64,000 bases of DNA from DATJGF01 sp035495315. GTDB lineage: Bacteria > Verrucomicrobiota > Verrucomicrobiia > Limisphaerales > UBA8199. The stretch lies in contig DATJGF010000151.1 in assembly GCA_035495315.1 (NCBI GenBank), forward strand, positions 1-64,000. Reading direction: 5' to 3'. Below are positions 6,557 through 15,705 of the stretch, one piece after another (within the stretch, counting starts at the first letter, position 1; each line of letters starts with the position of its first letter). The position numbers and the translations under genes are program-made. The notes beneath the pieces were generated by a model. That model saw nothing but the letters and a program-made list of their open reading frames with translations. It made no database searches and was not told the DNA's origin.

Positions 6557-8905
6557 ATGAACCCCCGGAAACTAAGACGCTCACTGTCCGTGAAGTTGCG
6601 CTCGCCCGCGGTCATTGGGCTGGTGCTGATCGTCCTCTTCGGAGCCGCCTGCAATCTACGAGCCGAATCCGATGCGCAAAAAAGCGCGAACGAGGCGCGG
6701 CGCACTCTTCGCCAACAGGGCTTCAAAACCGATCTATCAGACTTCGATTTTTCAACGGACCACGAAACGGCAATCCGCGCCGCTACATTAACAAACTTCT
6801 TTGCTTATCCTCGACCGACCGTGTTGCTGCAGCCGTGCGGCACTGACTCCGCAATTGTTGCCTGGAAAAATGCCGCTCTCGAAGAAGAAGCCGGCTACCA
6901 GAACCTCCCGCCCACTGAACAGATTCTGGCAACAAACCAAACGAGGCTCGATGCTGCTTGCGCCGCGGCCCTGGCCGGTCCTATTCGCTTCCCGCTGGAC
7001 GCCAGGCAGGGAAGCGCCCTACTGCTGGTGCACCTGGCCGCCCTCAGGAACTTTTCTGAAGCGTTGGCTGCGAGAACTATCGTTGAACTGCGTGAACAAC
7101 GTAACGACGCCGCCTGGACGAATCTTTTGGCCCTTACCTGCCTGGCGACCGGGTGGGAGCCTGAACCCTCCGACATTTCCCATCTGGTCCGTTTCAATCT
7201 GGCCCGAACGGCGTGGAAGGCTGCCTGGCAGGCGCTCCAGGCGCGCACGTGGACCGAAGAGCAGTTTTTGGCCTTGCAGCGTGAGTGGGAGGCGCCCGAT
7301 TTCTTCAAAGGCCTCCCGGAAACTATGGCCTTCACGCGAGCGGCCACGGTGGACACCTGTATCCGTGAACGAGCAATGCCCGCGCCCGGGATTCCCCTGA
7401 AGGAGACTCTCGATAAAGCACTACACTCGCCTGGGTCGCTGGCCGCCGACGCGAAGTATCTGTGGGAACGGACTCAATATCGCACCGTTGGGACGTACGA
7501 AGATGAGCACGACCTGCTGGTGTTCTTCCGGGATCGAGAACTGGAATTGCGGAAGGCTATAACCGCTTCCACCTGGTCAGCGATGCGTATGCTTCCGGGG
7601 GTGACCAATACCGCTCCTTTTCAATCCAAGCACATCTCAAGCATGCAGGCGATGCTGAACACGCGGCAGCTTACTCGTTCGTTCCAGAGTGATGGCAAAG
7701 GCCTATTCGGCCGGGCCGCCGAAACTGAAGCGCGCCGCCGGCTCATCATCGTCGCCATCGCTCTGGAGCGCTACTGCCTGGCGCATGGCTCTTATCCCAA
7801 AGGTTTGCAGTCCCTGGTTCCGGATCTTCTGAGTAGTGTCCCAGTGGATTTCATGGACGGCAAGCCTCTGCGCTATCGGCTCAGCAACTCCAAGACATTT
7901 GTGGTCTATTCGGTCGGACTCGACTGTTTCGATGATGGTGGAAAGCTCTCGATCGCAAAAAATACACAGAGGGAATTTCCTAAATCAGATCCTTTTGATG
8001 GCCCAGACATGATATGGCCACGGGCAGCGTCGGATGCGGAAGCGCAAACGCTCCGGGGCGAGCAAGCTCAGGCAAAGCAGGAACTGAGGAGAAAATCGCA
8101 AGAGGAAGAGGAGCAAGGTGAAAAGGAGGCCGAAGCACGGCGTCAGGAAATCATCGCGGAACTGTCCGAAATCTACGCCAAGGGCCGGACTCCCAAAATA
8201 GCTGATCCGAAAATTGAGGGTGGGCTCGTCAGCCAGGTCCTGCGTAACAAGACCTTAACTGGTCCTCCGCTCCGCCTCGACCAGCTGCTGACGTTGCGCC
8301 AGGTTCCGACCGGAAAAGAGCCGGATACCGCCACCTTCGAAGTGCCGATCAGTTACGACGCGCTGACCAATACCGGAACGCTTCGGCTGCTCTGCGACGC
8401 TGACCCAAATGAAACGTTCTCGGACGAGGCACCCTACCTCCAGGAATGCGAGCGCGCCACCAACGGCAACTGCCTGCTGGTCTGGAATACCACTTACGAT
8501 CCTCCCGGCAAACACTTCCTGCAAGCCGAGCTCTCAATCCACAGTTGGCGCACAGGCCCCCGTCGACGCAATCAGGATCCCCAAGAAACTACTTTGAAAG
8601 GGCCGCTTTTTTCTTTCGTTTCCACGAACCTGCTCCAGTTCCTGGGCTTGGGAAATGTTTACGGCGAAAAAGGTGCCTTTTTCAGGGCCAAACTCGCGAA
8701 GCCGGTTGGCTCTTATTCCATCGAGATTACCTCCCCATCCGGCGAGCGCATTCACTCCATCACCGGTTCAACCACCAATGGCTTCGTCAAGGTGCATTGG
8801 GATCTGATCTGCGACGGCGGCAAGCGCTATACCAACGAGTCCTTTAACTCCACTTGGAATATCACCTTCCCGGAACATCCAGCGGCGAGCACAAACGCAC
8901 CATAG
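6557..8905 (+). CDS. Large exported protein, unknown function
   Basis: About 782 residues from the ATG at 6557. The frame is open from 6467, but the later ATG places a signal sequence (VIGLVLIVLFGAACNLRA) near the N-terminus; GAAC is a poor lipobox, so lipid attachment is doubtful. Around residues 405-460 a segment resembles the C-terminal part of pseudopilin-like proteins (LAHGSYPKGLQSLVPD, then PLRYRLSNSKTFVVYSVG and DCFDDGG). About residues 495-530 form a charged helix. The last 80 residues (SYSIEITSPSGERIHSITGS, FVKVHWDLICDGGKRYTN) look like a FlgD-type Ig-like strand domain. I do not know the function. It is followed directly by the second 105-bp repeat with its terminator. Confidence 0.75.
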   Translation: MNPRKLRRSLSVKLRSPAVIGLVLIVLFGAACNLRAESDAQKSANEARRTLRQQGFKTDLSDFDFSTDHETAIRAATLTNFFAYPRPTVLLQPCGTDSAIVAWKNAALEEEAGYQNLPPTEQILATNQTRLDAACAAALAGPIRFPLDARQGSALLLVHLAALRNFSEALAARTIVELREQRNDAAWTNLLALTCLATGWEPEPSDISHLVRFNLARTAWKAAWQALQARTWTEEQFLALQREWEAPDFFKGLPETMAFTRAATVDTCIRERAMPAPGIPLKETLDKALHSPGSLAADAKYLWERTQYRTVGTYEDEHDLLVFFRDRELELRKAITASTWSAMRMLPGVTNTAPFQSKHISSMQAMLNTRQLTRSFQSDGKGLFGRAAETEARRRLIIVAIALERYCLAHGSYPKGLQSLVPDLLSSVPVDFMDGKPLRYRLSNSKTFVVYSVGLDCFDDGGKLSIAKNTQREFPKSDPFDGPDMIWPRAASDAEAQTLRGEQAQAKQELRRKSQEEEEQGEKEAEARRQEIIAELSEIYAKGRTPKIADPKIEGGLVSQVLRNKTLTGPPLRLDQLLTLRQVPTGKEPDTATFEVPISYDALTNTGTLRLLCDADPNETFSDEAPYLQECERATNGNCLLVWNTTYDPPGKHFLQAELSIHSWRTGPRRRNQDPQETTLKGPLFSFVSTNLLQFLGLGNVYGEKGAFFRAKLAKPVGSYSIEITSPSGERIHSITGSTTNGFVKVHWDLICDGGKRYTNESFNSTWNITFPEHPAASTNAP

Positions 8906-8937
8906 CGTCAGGAGACCATTGCTGGCCTGGCAGTACA

Positions 8938-9043
8938 ACAAAAAAGCCGGAATTCGTTTCCGGCTTTTCTGACACACGTTCTACAACTGAGAACGGTAAA
9001 AGAATACCAGAATTCCTATACCCTGCATGTCACCAGTTATGGT
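8938..9043. repeat. 105-bp direct repeat, copy 2
   Basis: Second copy of the element at 3867-3971, same orientation, about 85% identical by eye. It starts 33 bp after the stop of the large exported protein. Confidence 0.85.
8942..8968 (+). terminator. Terminator within 105-bp repeat copy 2
   Basis: AAAAGCCGGAA (8942-8952) pairs with TTCCGGCTTTT (8958-8968) around a 5-base loop. It should end transcription of the gene at 6557-8905. Confidence 0.8.
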
Positions 9044-9055
9044 TACAGCCCGGAG

Positions 9056-9078
9056 GGTAGTGTCCTAATTTGAATTGC
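9056..9078. repeat. Solo copy of the 23-bp palindrome arm
   Basis: Same orientation as the right arm at 4387-4409 with three differences, and inverted relative to 4356-4378. It sits 12 bp after the second 105-bp repeat. Confidence 0.7.
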
Positions 9079-9301
9079 ATTCTTTCAGCTACCGGTTAAG
9101 CATGCCCACGTCTGGACAATCCAAGAAATCGTCGAATTGCTAACCCTGTAAGCCTCCAGGATCGCCGCCTGCTATCGGCAATAAAAAGAGCGATTAATGA
9201 CGCTTCCTCCAAGGGGATTGGCATCTGCAAAATCTCCGATGGGATTGTTGTAACTGTGCAACTCAAGAGGCTCCAAAAGGGCTGTTAGGTTAAAATTCTA
9301 C
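9079..9301. other. Spacer, no certain gene
   Basis: A frame from about 9100 to the TAG at 9286-9288 reads as a plausible polypeptide end (VSLQDRRLLSAIKRAINDAS and on), but has no ATG, GTG or TTG start. It may be a decayed gene fragment or chance. Confidence 0.3.
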
Positions 9302-9418
9302 ATGAACCTTTCGAAGCAGCTCAAGAGGCTAACCAGACAGATGAAACGTTTGCAAAAAAAGGTCGATTGCCACTCGGCAGAAATTAAGCGCATTCTTCAG
9401 CCCCGAAAGAAACGCTAG
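9302..9418 (+). CDS. Very small basic helical protein (38 residues), unknown
   Basis: ATG 9302 to TAG 9418. The product is strongly basic and helical (MNLSKQLKRLTRQMKRLQKK, then a Cys-His pair and a KKR end), with leucines about every seven residues. No clear Shine-Dalgarno is present. It resembles no family I recognise; a nucleic-acid-binding or coiled-coil peptide would fit the charge. Confidence 0.35.
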   Translation: MNLSKQLKRLTRQMKRLQKKVDCHSAEIKRILQPRKKR

Positions 9419-9452
9419 TTTTCAAAGTGTACCACTACCGCCCGGAGAACCG

Positions 9453-9559
9453 CTAATCTGCGCTGATAAACATTGACGCACATTACGTGGTCGGTGTAGT
9501 CGGCGGTTTTTATTACCAAAAACAGGTCATTATCATTAGCGTTTATCAGCGGAGATTAG
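9453..9559. repeat. Inverted-repeat element, 19-bp arms
   Basis: CTAATCTGCGCTGATAAAC (9453-9471) and its complement (9541-9559) agree at 18 of 19 positions around a 69-base centre. There is no coding potential. This is a further palindromic intergenic element in the nadE leader. Confidence 0.75.
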
Positions 9560-9632
9560 GGGTTCAAAATTAGGCCTTTCGGCCTGGCATTTTGACATTG
9601 GAAAGACCCCCTATTTCGTGTAGGTGATCGGT

Positions 9633-11756
9633 ATGCGCGAGCGCTTTTTCTCGATCTACTCTCATGGGTTTATCCGCGCTGGAGTCTGTGTCCCCTCGGT
9701 CCGCGTGGCAGACCCAAGCTTCAATGTGGAGCGCACGATCGAGCTGGCAAAGCAGGCCTCGGCAGAGAACGTCGCTGTGGCCCTTTTTCCCGAGCTCGGT
9801 ATTTCTGCTTATTCCAACGAAGATTTATTTCACCAGGACGCGTTGTTGGAGGCCTCTGTTAAAGCCGTCGAGCAGCTGGTCAAGGAAAGCGAATCGCTCA
9901 ATTCGCTGCTCCTTGTGGGCGCCCCACTGCGGTTTGACGCCAAACTCTTTAATTGCGCAGTGATTATTTATCGCGGGGCGGTGCTGGGCATTACGCCGAA
10001 GACGTACCTGCCGAATTACCGCGAGTTCTACGAGAAACGTCAATTCACCTCCGGGCGCCATGCGGTCAGCCGAGAGGTACAATTCCTGGGCAACCCGGTG
10101 CCCTTCGGCAACGACCTTGTTTTTGAGGCTGCGAATGTCCCTGGCTTCAATCTTCACGTCGAGATTTGTGAGGATGTCTGGACGCCGATCCCGCCCAGCA
10201 CCTACGCCGCGTTGGCTGGTGCCACCGTGCTGGCCAACCTGTCGGCAAGCAATATCACCATCGGCAAAGCCGAGTACCGGCGCGACCTCTGCGCCTCACA
10301 ATCGGGCAAATGCGTCGCGGCTTACATGTATTCCGCCGCGGGGCCTGGTGAATCGACGACCGACCTGGCCTGGGACGGGCACGCCTTGATTTACGAAAAC
10401 AACGAGTTGCTCGCCGAGTCGCAGCGGTTTGCCGAACACGAACAAATGATCACCGCGGACATCGACCTCGAGCACCTGCTCCAGGACCGGATGCGGTTGA
10501 CCAGCTTCAATGAAGCGGTGGAGGATTGTCGCAGCCGTGTGGAGGCCATCCGACGCATCCGGTTCGAATTTCTGGTGCCGGAGGGCAAAGTCGAGCTGCA
10601 TCGGAAAGTAGCGCGCTTTCCATATGTGCCGAGCGATTCGCGCGAGCGGGACCAGCGCTGTTACGAGGCTTACAATATCCAGGTCCACAGCCTGATTAAA
10701 CGGCTCTCGACGATGGGAACCAAGCGCGTCGTTATCGGAATCTCCGGTGGGTTGGATTCGACACAGGCGTTGATCGTCGCCGCCAAGGCAATGGACCGGA
10801 TGAAGCTGCCGCGAAAGAACATCCTGGCATATACGATGCCGGGATTTGCGACGAGTAACCTTACGTTAACCAATGCCCGCAAGCTGATGCAGGTTCTGGG
10901 CGTCACGGCCGGCGAAATCGATATACGCCCGGCCTGCACGCAAATGTTCAAGGATATTGGCCACCCATTCTCCCGCGGCGAACCGGTCTACGATGTCACT
11001 TTTGAAAATGTGCAAGCCGGCGAACGGACCTCGCACTTGTTCCGGTTGGCCAACCTGCACAGCGGGATGGTGCTCGGAACCGGTGACCTGAGCGAACTTG
11101 CCCTAGGCTGGATGACCTACGGCGTGGGGGACCACATGTCCCACTACAATGTCAATGTTTCGGTTTCCAAAACCCTCATTCAATATCTGATTCGCTGGGT
11201 AATCTCGTCGGGCCAATTCGACCAGGCAACGAACAGTACCCTGAAGGCGATTCTCGAGACGGAGATCTCGCCGGAATTGGTTCCGCACGCCGACGGCGAT
11301 TCGAGCCGCCCAGCGCAAAAGACGTCGGAAACCGTCGGCCCTTACGAGCTGCAGGATTTCAACCTCTACTTCATCACGCGTTACGGATTCCGCCCCAGCA
11401 AGGTGGCCTTTCTCGCGCACCATGCCTGGGGCAATAAAGACCGGGGAGACTGGCCGGACCTGCTCCCGGTCGACAAACGCATCGAGTACGATTTGCCGAC
11501 GATTAAAAAATGGCTTGAGGTGTTCCTTTACCGCTTCTTCAAGATTAGCCAGTTCAAGCGGTCGGCGATTCCAAATGGACCAAAGGTTGGGTCGGGCGGA
11601 TCGCTTTCTCCGCGCGGTGACTGGCGGGCCCCCAGTGACGCCGAAGCCGAGGTTTGGCTCGCGGAGTTGCGAGAAAACGTTCCCGCCCAGGCGGAAACAC
11701 CAACTCCACGAACCCGCGAACCACGCACACGCAAACCGGAACGCGTGAAGGTTTAG
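9633..11756 (+). CDS. nadE: Glutamine-dependent NAD+ synthetase
   Basis: About 707 residues from ATG 9633; a GTG at 9624 is also possible. It converts deamido-NAD+ to NAD+ with ATP and glutamine, the last step of NAD synthesis in the cytosol. The N-terminal nitrilase-type amidase has the Glu-Lys-Cys triad: E54 in FPELG, K123 in TPKTYLPNYREFYEKR, C179 in EICEDVW. The C-terminal adenylating domain has the SGGLDST P-loop near residue 371 and the later GDLSELALGW segment. Length and start (FFSIYSHGFIRAGV) match the two-domain Mycobacterium-type enzyme. The last 25 residues are a Pro/Arg/Thr-rich tail outside the family core. Confidence 0.97.
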   Translation: MRERFFSIYSHGFIRAGVCVPSVRVADPSFNVERTIELAKQASAENVAVALFPELGISAYSNEDLFHQDALLEASVKAVEQLVKESESLNSLLLVGAPLRFDAKLFNCAVIIYRGAVLGITPKTYLPNYREFYEKRQFTSGRHAVSREVQFLGNPVPFGNDLVFEAANVPGFNLHVEICEDVWTPIPPSTYAALAGATVLANLSASNITIGKAEYRRDLCASQSGKCVAAYMYSAAGPGESTTDLAWDGHALIYENNELLAESQRFAEHEQMITADIDLEHLLQDRMRLTSFNEAVEDCRSRVEAIRRIRFEFLVPEGKVELHRKVARFPYVPSDSRERDQRCYEAYNIQVHSLIKRLSTMGTKRVVIGISGGLDSTQALIVAAKAMDRMKLPRKNILAYTMPGFATSNLTLTNARKLMQVLGVTAGEIDIRPACTQMFKDIGHPFSRGEPVYDVTFENVQAGERTSHLFRLANLHSGMVLGTGDLSELALGWMTYGVGDHMSHYNVNVSVSKTLIQYLIRWVISSGQFDQATNSTLKAILETEISPELVPHADGDSSRPAQKTSETVGPYELQDFNLYFITRYGFRPSKVAFLAHHAWGNKDRGDWPDLLPVDKRIEYDLPTIKKWLEVFLYRFFKISQFKRSAIPNGPKVGSGGSLSPRGDWRAPSDAEAEVWLAELRENVPAQAETPTPRTREPRTRKPERVKV

Positions 11757-11762
11757 CGGACG

Positions 11763-11981
11763 CTATTTGCGGCGAATCGCCAGGACCCCAATCAGCAAGC
11801 CCAAACCAAAAGCCAAGCCAATGGTTTGATACGGATGACCCCGGATCACTCGGTCGGCTGCTTTGGCGCGTTCGATCGCCTTCTCCTCTGCTCGTTGAAA
11901 CATCGCCTTCATTTCATCGACAAGGCGTTCCTTGGTGAGATTATCAGTTTCCGAGCCTAAGTCTTCTATGCGAGATTCCAT
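11763..11981 (-). CDS. DUF883-like (ElaB/YqjD type) small membrane-anchored protein
   Basis: A 72-residue protein. A charged helix (about residues 1-45) is followed by RGHPYQTIGLAFGLGLLIGVLAIRRK, a single C-terminal membrane segment with glycine zipper spacing and a basic end. This is the arrangement of the YqjD/ElaB family, whose E. coli members tether ribosomes to the inner membrane in stationary phase. AAAGGA lies 5 bases before the ATG. It converges on nadE, with six bases between the stops. Confidence 0.8.
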   Translation of the reverse strand: MESRIEDLGSETDNLTKERLVDEMKAMFQRAEEKAIERAKAADRVIRGHPYQTIGLAFGLGLLIGVLAIRRK

Positions 11982-12085
11982 AACGATCCTTTGTTAAAGA
12001 GATGTTTGTTCGAAGTGTTACTCACGACTGCAAAGGCAATATCGTCCTGCGAGAAAGCCTGTCAAGTGACAGTCGGAAAAAGAGG

Positions 12086-12181
12086 AACATTGAACATTGA
12101 ACATCGAACGGTCCAAGTCGCGGTTGGATGCACCGATTCAAAGTTCAATGCTCACTCGTTCATCTTCCATGTTCGAGGTTC
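12086..12181. repeat. Heptad (7-bp period) arrays, facing pair
   Basis: At 12086-12106 the unit AACATTG is repeated three times (third copy AACATCG). At 12133-12181 seven further 7-base units, each ending in TTC, CTC or GTT, read as the same kind of array on the opposite strand. The two arrays face each other across 26 bp in the spacer downstream of the alpha-galactosidase stop. Confidence 0.7.
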
Positions 12182-12191
12182 TTTCGCGCGC

Positions 12192-13721
12192 TTACCGAAC
12201 CACCACCAGCACACACCCATGTCGTCCCACCTCGGCACTGAACTCGCCGCTGAATTTGCCCAACTCCTTTTGCCGCCATAAATCCCGGACGCTTCTGCGA
12301 CCACGGATATCCAGATGGGACCATTTTGCTGTCACGATAGCAGCGCTCTCCCCCCGATTGAACAGACCAACTGCTTTGGTCCCGTTTTCAAGGTTCTTGA
12401 CCATTACGAACGTTTCGCCACTGACCGAAATTGTCCTGGCGCAGATCCCGAGCGGATCCTGGTCAACGTCGATCACTTCGGGATTGCACAGCACATTGAG
12501 GGTAAACGGGTCGAGTGTGCGCATCTCCCCGCTGTAAAAGAGGGGCGCTGCCATCAGCGCCCAGAGCGACATGAACGAATACTGTTGGTTGGCCGTCAGA
12601 GGACACGGTTTCATTTTCCCCGCGCCGTCACCAATGAACCCGATCTGAACATAATCGGGGTCGTTCCAACAACCGGGTTTCGACCACGCGCGATGCTCGG
12701 CATTCTTTAGGGCGACGGGAAAAATGTTGGTCAGCTCCATGCCGAGGTCGCCGGCAGTTCGCCAGCAGTGACCGCCGACTTCGGCTCCCCATTCCCAGAC
12801 GTTGCCCATGCCGTATTGGCAGAGGTTAAAGACGATGTCCCGGGATTGCTGCTTGAGGAGGTCGCCCATCAATTGATAAGGCCGTTTAAGTACTGGCAGG
12901 GTGTGGTCACGTTTGACGACCTCATCGTAGGAGCACCAGTCATATTTCAAAAAATCAAAACCCCAATCAGCAAACTGCTTCGCATCCTGAGCTTCATGCT
13001 GGTAGCTGCCGCAAAATCCGCCACAAGTCAGCGGGCCGGGTGAGGTGTAAATGCCGGCCTTCAGTCCCTTACTATGGATGTACTGAGTCAGCGCCTTCAT
13101 ATCAGGAAAGTATTGATTGGGGACGATGCTCCCGTTGGAATCACGCAGCGGACCGACGCGTCGCGAATCGCCATTATTCGGCGCATTCATCCAGCAATCG
13201 TCGATATCGACATACGCGTAGCCCACGTCGGCCATTCCGCTGCTGACCAGCAGATCGGCGGCTTCGCGCATGAGCTGATCGGTGATCCGGTCATAATGGG
13301 CATACCAATGATTCCAACCCATCGGTGGAGTGAGCGCGAGCGTGTCGCCGGCGACGATGCTCAGCAACCTGGAACACGTACCGTGGCTGTTCTTTGCTTT
13401 CAAATTAACTTTGTATTGGCCGCAGGCAGGGACCGACCCAGTGATGATGCCCGTGGCCTCATCCAGATGCAGGCCGGACGGCAAACCGGAGGCGACGAAA
13501 CGAATTGGCCTCTCGCCGGTCGTCGGAATGCGAAACAGGAATGGATGGCCGGGCCGGCAACCGAGGACGCGCGGCCCGTTGATGCGGGGAGCGGGACCGG
13601 GCTTCGGTGTGAGGATTACGGTCTCCTCGCGTCGGCCCGAGACCGGGTTGGAATCAGCCCCAGAACAAACGAAAGAAATTGCGAGGAGCAATGCAGCCGG
13701 AAAGAGCACATTCCGATTCAT
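12192..13721 (-). CDS. Exported GH27 alpha-galactosidase with N-terminal Ig-like domain
   Basis: 509 residues. A signal peptide (VLFPAALLLAISFVCSGADS) is followed by a putative Ig/cadherin-like module (about residues 45-120, ending GSVPACGQYKVNLKAKNSHG) and the GH27 catalytic barrel. Family signatures are LTPPMGWNHWYAHYDRI, the YAYVDIDDCWMN strand, FDFLKYDWCSYDE with the Asp nucleophile, and PGCWNDPDYVQIG with the Asp acid/base. It should release terminal alpha-galactose (or alpha-GalNAc) from plant oligosaccharides outside the cytoplasm. The C-terminal beta-sandwich is complete. Confidence 0.95.
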   Translation of the reverse strand: MNRNVLFPAALLLAISFVCSGADSNPVSGRREETVILTPKPGPAPRINGPRVLGCRPGHPFLFRIPTTGERPIRFVASGLPSGLHLDEATGIITGSVPACGQYKVNLKAKNSHGTCSRLLSIVAGDTLALTPPMGWNHWYAHYDRITDQLMREAADLLVSSGMADVGYAYVDIDDCWMNAPNNGDSRRVGPLRDSNGSIVPNQYFPDMKALTQYIHSKGLKAGIYTSPGPLTCGGFCGSYQHEAQDAKQFADWGFDFLKYDWCSYDEVVKRDHTLPVLKRPYQLMGDLLKQQSRDIVFNLCQYGMGNVWEWGAEVGGHCWRTAGDLGMELTNIFPVALKNAEHRAWSKPGCWNDPDYVQIGFIGDGAGKMKPCPLTANQQYSFMSLWALMAAPLFYSGEMRTLDPFTLNVLCNPEVIDVDQDPLGICARTISVSGETFVMVKNLENGTKAVGLFNRGESAAIVTAKWSHLDIRGRRSVRDLWRQKELGKFSGEFSAEVGRHGCVLVVVR

Positions 13722-13835
13722 TGGGCGTATTATGGCTTGCGGGGGCTGCTTGCCAAGATTAGGACAACGGGAGGTTAGCGAAAACCAATATCAGGTTACA
13801 TCTCGTCAGGCCAAACTGTGCTGAGCACCATGGGT

Positions 13836-15173
13836 TTACACCTGTCTTTTCGGCGCGACGTAAAGCTCACTGTCATCGAGGTGTTCCACAATCATGTCGA
13901 CCGTCCGGTCAATCGCCCCAAGATTCTCCTGAACTACGGCCAGCGCATTGCTGCCAATTTGTGCGCGGCGCGTTTCGTTGGCCAACAACTGGGCCAGGGC
14001 CCGTTCCAGTTCCGCCTCGTTGGCGACCTGCACGGCACCGTCTCGTGCGAGGAAATTTTTAACGACATCGGCGAAATTCTGCATATTAGGACCGAAAACC
14101 ATCGCCTTGCCCAGGGCTCCCGGCTCGATAGGATTTTGGCCACCCTGCGCCGTCATGCTTTTGCCGATGAAAATGACGGTGGCGTGTTCGTAAAAATATC
14201 TGAGTTCACCGGTGGTATTAACCAGCAAACATGGGATGGTGTTGGGACCGTGGCGGGTTGCCGGGGTGATCTCATTGCGGTAAATGAATTTGATCCCCAG
14301 AGCCTCCAGTTCCCGGCCAACTTCCCGGCTTCGTTCAAAATGACGCGGGACTAAGACGAGGAATAGGTCAGGGAATTTTTGGCGCAGGCGAAGGAAGATC
14401 GCGGCCAGCATGGCCTCTTCACCCGCATGCGTGCTGCCGCCGAGCAGCACCTGAGCCTCCGGGGGAACACCTAATTGGCGTAGCATTCCGGGGATATCCA
14501 ACCGGCGTCGTTCATCCAATTCTGCCGCTGCATCATATTTCAGGCTGCCCACCACCCGGATCGCCTCGGGTCGGCAGCCTAATTGCGTAAGCTTTTTCGC
14601 ATCCGCTTCATTTTGCGCGCCGACGCCGGCAAAACCGCGAAAGAGCGGCCGGAAGAAAAATCCGAGGCGCCGATAGCGTGGAAATGAGCGTTCGGAAAGG
14701 CGCGCATTAACGAGAAACAAAGGGACGCCGCGCTTACGCGCACCCCAGATGAAGTTGGGCCAGATTTCGGCCTCGACCAGAATAACGGCTTTGGGGCGAA
14801 CGATGCTCAAGGCCCGGGAGACGATTGACCGGTAGTCGATGGGGTAGTAAATGCGGCTGATGTGACTGGGTAATTTGCGTTCGAGGACACCCATGCCGGT
14901 GGTAGTAGTGGTCGAAACGACGATCTTGACGTTCGGCAAACGAGGTTCGAGCGCGCGGATCAAGTGCGTGCAGACATTGACTTCGCCGACACTGACGGCA
15001 TGCATCCAGAGCGTCTGGCGGTTGGTAATCGCTTGCTTGAACTTGGAATCGAACCGGCCAAATCGCTGTCCGAACCCGCTTTGCCAGTTTCCGCGGCGGC
15101 GCATTCGGAAAAAGTAGTAGGGCGCGGCAAGGATAAAGAATACCGTAAATAAAATGTTGTACAGAAGGCGCAT
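13836..15173 (-). CDS. waaA: 3-deoxy-D-manno-octulosonic acid (Kdo) transferase
   Basis: About 445 residues from ATG 15173; TTG 15191 and GTG 15176 are weaker alternatives. It transfers Kdo from CMP-Kdo to lipid IVA on the cytosolic face of the inner membrane. An N-terminal membrane anchor (LLYNILFTVFFILAAPYYFF) precedes a GT30/GT-B fold with LWMHAVSVGEV, the VILVEAEIWPNF strand and the C-terminal PIEPGALGKAMVFGPNMQNF nucleotide-sugar site. It shows that the organism makes lipopolysaccharide. It probably shares a transcript with the gene at 15266. Confidence 0.95.
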   Translation of the reverse strand: MRLLYNILFTVFFILAAPYYFFRMRRRGNWQSGFGQRFGRFDSKFKQAITNRQTLWMHAVSVGEVNVCTHLIRALEPRLPNVKIVVSTTTTTGMGVLERKLPSHISRIYYPIDYRSIVSRALSIVRPKAVILVEAEIWPNFIWGARKRGVPLFLVNARLSERSFPRYRRLGFFFRPLFRGFAGVGAQNEADAKKLTQLGCRPEAIRVVGSLKYDAAAELDERRRLDIPGMLRQLGVPPEAQVLLGGSTHAGEEAMLAAIFLRLRQKFPDLFLVLVPRHFERSREVGRELEALGIKFIYRNEITPATRHGPNTIPCLLVNTTGELRYFYEHATVIFIGKSMTAQGGQNPIEPGALGKAMVFGPNMQNFADVVKNFLARDGAVQVANEAELERALAQLLANETRRAQIGSNALAVVQENLGAIDRTVDMIVEHLDDSELYVAPKRQV

Positions 15174-15265
15174 CACGAGTGGTTCTACCAAACCGCTCCG
15201 GCGTTACTTTCCAGGATTGGTCCTGGATCTGCAAAACAAAATTTACCCTCGCGCTCATTGCGAAT

Positions 15266-15604
15266 TCAGATCGCGATCAACTCGCGACTGCGTTCGCGCA
15301 CGTTCTCCTGTCTGGCCGCAACACCCAGTGCGTGCCGCGTCTTTTCCTCAAAGAGGATCGGGAACACGAGCAAGGGGTAGGGGGTGATCCAGGCGAGCGC
15401 CGCGGCTTCATTCGCCGCGCGGCGCACCTCGCTGTTCAATTCAGGATCCCAAACCACATCCAGCGACTCGTGCAACAAGCGAGTCTTTAACCGTTCGAAC
15501 CGGTCCTCCAACACCGCTCGAAACGGCGCGGTCGAAACCGGCTTCACTTCGAACCCTGTCTCTGGCGCGAACCTGGTTCGTAATCGTCTGTATTTCTCTT
15601 TCAT
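15266..15604 (-). CDS. Hypothetical protein upstream of waaA
   Basis: 112 residues from ATG 15604; an upstream ATG at 15640 would run through a hairpin and is less likely. It begins with a basic stretch (MKEKYRRLRTRF), then a helical region, then a hydrophobic segment (AALAWITPYPLLVFPILFEE) that may sit in or on the membrane. No family recognised. The same strand and 92-bp spacing to waaA suggest one operon. A hairpin and a perfect terminator stem lie 18-81 bp upstream of its start, so expression either starts in a very short leader or reads through the terminator. Confidence 0.6.
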   Translation of the reverse strand: MKEKYRRLRTRFAPETGFEVKPVSTAPFRAVLEDRFERLKTRLLHESLDVVWDPELNSEVRRAANEAAALAWITPYPLLVFPILFEEKTRHALGVAARQENVRERSRELIAI

Positions 15605-15648
15605 ATGTACCTTTCCAATTCGCCGCCTCCCGGGCGGCACGCTTCAAC

Positions 15649-15685
15649 AAAAAACCCGCGATTGGCTGGCAATCGCGGGTTTTTT
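15649..15685 (-). terminator. Strong bidirectional terminator between a 35-codon ORF and the waaA operon
   Basis: AAAAAACCCGCGATT (15649-15663) pairs perfectly over 15 bp with AATCGCGGGTTTTTT (15671-15685) around a 7-base loop. A second GC hairpin (GCCGCC/GGCGGC, 15622-15638) lies between it and the next start codon. It is 21 bp after the stop of the small ORF at 15706. Confidence 0.85.
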
Positions 15686-15705
15686 GGAAATTGTTGTAAG
15701 TTTAG

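Noticed and set aside
3867..9043. Composite transposon
   Set aside because: No transposase or integrase gene lies between or beside the repeats, so only repeat-flanked status can be claimed.
9100..9288. Small gene before the 38-residue ORF
   Set aside because: The frame reads well but has no usable start codon; it is noted only as a possible fragment.
13074..13778. 234-codon plus-strand frame opposite the alpha-galactosidase
   Set aside because: Shadow of a well-supported GH27 gene; composition is not protein-like.
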